Below are positions 61,991 through 64,000 of a DNA stretch of 64,000 nucleotides, in pieces. The notes below the pieces were generated by a model, which saw only the letters and a list, made by a program, of their open reading frames with translations, did not search any database and was not told where the DNA came from. The stretch spans positions 62,001 through 126,000 of the forward strand of contig NZ_JAGHQX010000002.1 of NCBI RefSeq assembly GCF_017744095.1, given 5' to 3'. How positions within the stretch are numbered: the stretch's first letter is position 1; every line of letters starts with the position of its first letter. This DNA comes from Shimia sp. R10_1. Lineage in GTDB: Bacteria; Pseudomonadota; Alphaproteobacteria; Rhodobacterales; Rhodobacteraceae. Position numbers and translations under genes: made by a program.

Positions 61991-63078
61991 TCGACTTCCT
62001 CATCATTGGTGGCGGCATCGCTGGGCTCTCTGCTGCGGCGCGCTTGGCACCACTGGGAAAAACCCTTGTTTTGGAACGGGAAAACGCGCTTGGCTATCAT
62101 GCCTCAGGCCGCTCCGCCGCCATGTTTGAGCAAAACTACGGCCTGGCCAGCACGGTCGCGCTCAGCCGCGCCAGCGCAGATTTCTTCGCCACAACGGATG
62201 GCGGCTTCCTCTCCCCGCGTGGGGTGATGTTTCTTGCCAAACCCGAGGATCGCGCGGCTTTTGAGCAGGCGTGCGAAAGCTTTGAGGCCACACCCATCTC
62301 CACAGAAGACGCCTGCGCGCGGGTGCCCATTCTGAAACCAGAGGTCGCGGCGTTTGCCGCCATGCATGAAGAAGCCGCAGACATTGACACAGATCGCCTT
62401 TTGCAATGGTGCGCGAAGACTTGCCGCGCCCATGGCGGCGAGGTGCGCACCGGGCAGACCGTGACCAAGATCACCCGCACCGCGTCCGGCTGGCAAGTGA
62501 TCGCAAATGACGCGGCCTACGAGGCCAAACTGCTTTTGAACGCGGCTGGGGCGTGGGCCGATCAGATCGCCAGTCTCGCGGGCATCGCACCGCTTGGCAT
62601 CACACCGATGCGCCGCTCCATGGCGCGCATTCCAGCCCCCGGCGGTCATGACGTGCGCGATTGGCCCATGCTGCTGGATGTGCACGAACACTGGTATGCC
62701 AAGCCTGATGCAGGCAGCCTGATTGTGTCTCCGGCAGAAGAAGATCCAATGGCCCCGTTTGATGCTTGGCCAGATGATATGGTGCTGGCTGAAGGGCTTG
62801 CGAGATATCAGGAATTTGTCTCTGAGGAGGTCACCCGCCTGGAGGCCAGCTGGGCCGGATTGCGCAGCTTCACGCCAGATCGCAACCTCGCGCTTGGCCC
62901 TGACGGCACCGATCCCAGCTTTGTCTGGGTGGCCGGTCAGGGCGGTTATGGCTTCCAAACGGCCCCGGCTGCCTCTCAGCTGATTGCAGACCTGATCACC
63001 GGCCAATCCTCAGCGCTCGATGCGGCCACCCGCAGCGCCCTTGATCCAAGGAGGTTTTCGAAATGCCCCGCCGCCTGA
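61987..63078 (+). CDS. DAO-family FAD-dependent oxidoreductase
   Basis: A 363-aa flavoenzyme of the DadA/glycine-oxidase type. FAD motif FLIIGGGIAGLSAAARLA at the start, HASGRSAAMFEQNYG, then LLNAAGAWADQIASLAG and the C-terminal VWVAGQGGYGFQTAPAASQL. It oxidises the alpha-amino group or a hydroxy acid; the substrate is unknown. Coupled to the aldo/keto reductase (ATGA overlap), and its last 16 bases overlap the DUF938 gene, so the three form one operon. Interlinked oxidation of an amino compound and reduction of a carbonyl is possible. Confidence 0.87.
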   Translation: MIDFLIIGGGIAGLSAAARLAPLGKTLVLERENALGYHASGRSAAMFEQNYGLASTVALSRASADFFATTDGGFLSPRGVMFLAKPEDRAAFEQACESFEATPISTEDACARVPILKPEVAAFAAMHEEAADIDTDRLLQWCAKTCRAHGGEVRTGQTVTKITRTASGWQVIANDAAYEAKLLLNAAGAWADQIASLAGIAPLGITPMRRSMARIPAPGGHDVRDWPMLLDVHEHWYAKPDAGSLIVSPAEEDPMAPFDAWPDDMVLAEGLARYQEFVSEEVTRLEASWAGLRSFTPDRNLALGPDGTDPSFVWVAGQGGYGFQTAPAASQLIADLITGQSSALDAATRSALDPRRFSKCPAA

Positions 63079-63722
63079 ACTTGCCTGACAGCGCCTCTGT
63101 GGCCACGCCGGACACCGCTGGCAAACTCTATGCCCCATCTGCCGCACGCAATGTCGCCCCACTGATTGACGCGCTGGCCGAATTGTTGCCCACAGAGGGC
63201 GAGGTTCTTGAAATCGCCAGCGGCACCGGACAGCACATCGCCGCCTATGCCGAAGCCTTCCCCGCGCTCACATGGCGCCCAACCGAAATCGACGCCACCC
63301 GCCGCGCCAGCATTCAGGCCTATGTGGATGAAAGCAGCCTCACGAATCTCTCCGCGCCTCAGGATCTGGACGCCACCGCCCCCGGCTGGGCAACACAGGT
63401 CGGCGCGCCACATGTGATCCTGCTGAGCAATCTTTTGCATCTGATCAGCACAGCTGAGGCGCAAACCCTGATTTCAGAGGCCGCGAAGGCGCTGCACCCG
63501 GGCGGTCAGCTGCTGATCTATGGCCCGTTCAAACGCGATGGCGTGCTGGTCAGCGACGGCGACCAACGGTTTGATGCAGACCTGCGCGCACAGGATCCGG
63601 AGATTGGCTACAAATCTGACCATGAGATTGCCGCGATTGCGATGTCTCATGGCTTGTCTGGTGGCACAATTACGGAAATGCCCGCCAACAATCTGCTGCT
63701 GCAGTACAAAAAGCCCCTGTAG
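63063..63722 (+). CDS. DUF938 class I SAM methyltransferase
   Basis: A 219-aa DUF938 protein. The SAM-binding motif I is VLEIASGTGQHIAAYAEAFP, followed by WRPTEIDATRR, then the family's LLSNLLHLIS-type loop and LIYGPFKRDG. The substrate of this widespread family is unknown. A strong AAGGAGG site lies inside the end of the DAO gene, 16 bases of which it overlaps, so it is the last gene of that operon. Confidence 0.9.
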   Translation: MPRRLNLPDSASVATPDTAGKLYAPSAARNVAPLIDALAELLPTEGEVLEIASGTGQHIAAYAEAFPALTWRPTEIDATRRASIQAYVDESSLTNLSAPQDLDATAPGWATQVGAPHVILLSNLLHLISTAEAQTLISEAAKALHPGGQLLIYGPFKRDGVLVSDGDQRFDADLRAQDPEIGYKSDHEIAAIAMSHGLSGGTITEMPANNLLLQYKKPL

Positions 63723-63752
63723 TCACAGAAAAACGCCTAGCGGTGTGGCCCT

Positions 63753-63790
63753 TTGATCTTGGTCAATTTAATATTCCCTAACTGGAATAT
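63753..63790. promoter_or_regulatory. FNR-like site next to a perfect palindrome
   Basis: TTGAT-N4-GTCAA (63753-63766) differs from the FNR/FnrL consensus TTGAT-N4-ATCAA in one base. Four bases further is ATATTCC-N6-GGAATAT (63771-63790), a perfect 7-6-7 palindrome containing ATTC-N8-GAAT, the form I recall for sulfide-responsive SqrR/BigR repressors. Both lie 29-66 bases upstream of the gene at 63819. Confidence 0.5.
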
Positions 63791-63818
63791 GTTGGCTCTG
63801 CAAATAAAAGGAGCCACC

Positions 63819-64000
63819 ATGAGTTGGACTGACAAAATATCCGCCACACGCAATGAATTGCGCGGCCTGAACAAAACCATTCCAGACACCGCCAGAGCCT
63901 TTGGCGGGTTGAGCAAATCCGTAAAAGAAGGCGGCGTTCTGGATCACAAGACCAAAGAATTTGTCGCCCTTGGCATGGCCATTGTCAGCCGTTGCGAGCC
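63819..64000 (+). CDS. Carboxymuconolactone-decarboxylase (AhpD-like) family protein, 5' part
   Basis: The first 60 codons of a gene that runs off the window. It begins MSWTDKISATRNELRGLNKT and reaches FVALGMAIVSRCE, the helix of CMD/AhpD-like domains leading to the redox CxxC (the window ends at the first Cys-Glu). An AAAAGGAG ribosome site precedes the ATG. The family includes alkylhydroperoxidases and small decarboxylases. Upstream sites suggest regulation by oxygen and perhaps sulfur species. Confidence 0.75.
   Translation, partial: MSWTDKISATRNELRGLNKTIPDTARAFGGLSKSVKEGGVLDHKTKEFVALGMAIVSRCE

Overview
The window looks like chromosome of a marine Rhodobacteraceae (Roseobacter-group alphaproteobacterium). 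The signs are moderately high GC by eye, dense operons with ATGA/GTGA overlaps, a Rhodobacter-type porin, DUF3576 and DUF2948 proteins, a CenR-like regulator, betaine-type demethylation genes and a BMP-type nucleoside ABC transporter. No phage, insertion sequence, CRISPR array or rRNA was seen. One tRNA (Thr, GGT) is present.

Layout. 1-2.1 kb: SnoaL-like protein, SGNH hydrolase, RarD permease. 2.2-9.7 kb: a minus-strand operon (XRE-cupin regulator, GFA protein, LysE exporter, two paralogous 816-aa FAD/GcvT demethylating dehydrogenases flanking a betaine-homocysteine-type methyltransferase) that fits stepwise removal of N-methyl groups from betaine-like compounds, with C1 units passed to folate, homocysteine or formaldehyde handling. 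Its promoter region carries two identical-geometry inverted repeats and a three-copy 11-bp repeat. 9.9-13.1 kb: amidase, THUMP RNA methyltransferase and APH-fold kinase. 13.2-17.2 kb: UbiH-type monooxygenase, Trm112-like, LON-domain, thioredoxin-TPR and exonuclease III genes. 17.4-23.8 kb: CenR-like regulator, GTP cyclohydrolase II coupled to a YkuD protein, YggS, porin, DUF3576 lipoprotein, glycosyltransferase. 23.9-34.1 kb: leuS-lptE-holA, a glutathione transferase, a flavoprotein, an HNH protein, and the murA-DUF2948-GNAT-hisD operon led by an overlooked 58-aa gene. 34.2-37.8 kb: tRNA-Thr, an RTX/Hint secreted protein and an HpcH aldolase. 38.2-42.9 kb: a complete BMP-family ABC transporter. 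43-47 kb: PlsC-like acyltransferase, an unrecognised lower-GC 366-aa protein and an SPFH protein. 47.3-55.7 kb: amidohydrolase, fasciclin protein, an ATP sulfurylase/APS kinase with an N-terminal winged-helix domain, a CyaC-like haem/2Fe-2S adenylate cyclase, trxB and an Lrp regulator. 55.7-64 kb: a degenerate GGDEF protein, a LysR/SbtA bicarbonate module, an AraC regulator, a small membrane protein, a quinone reductase, an AKR/DAO/DUF938 operon, and the start of a carboxymuconolactone-decarboxylase gene.

The most unusual items are the in-frame fusion of a MarR-type DNA-binding domain to bifunctional Sat-CysC (49868-51943), with a perfect palindrome just upstream of its start codon, and its downstream neighbour, a putative redox-sensing adenylate cyclase. 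Sulfate activation, cAMP signalling and thioredoxin reductase lie side by side. Functions are read from motifs and family memory; no search was run.
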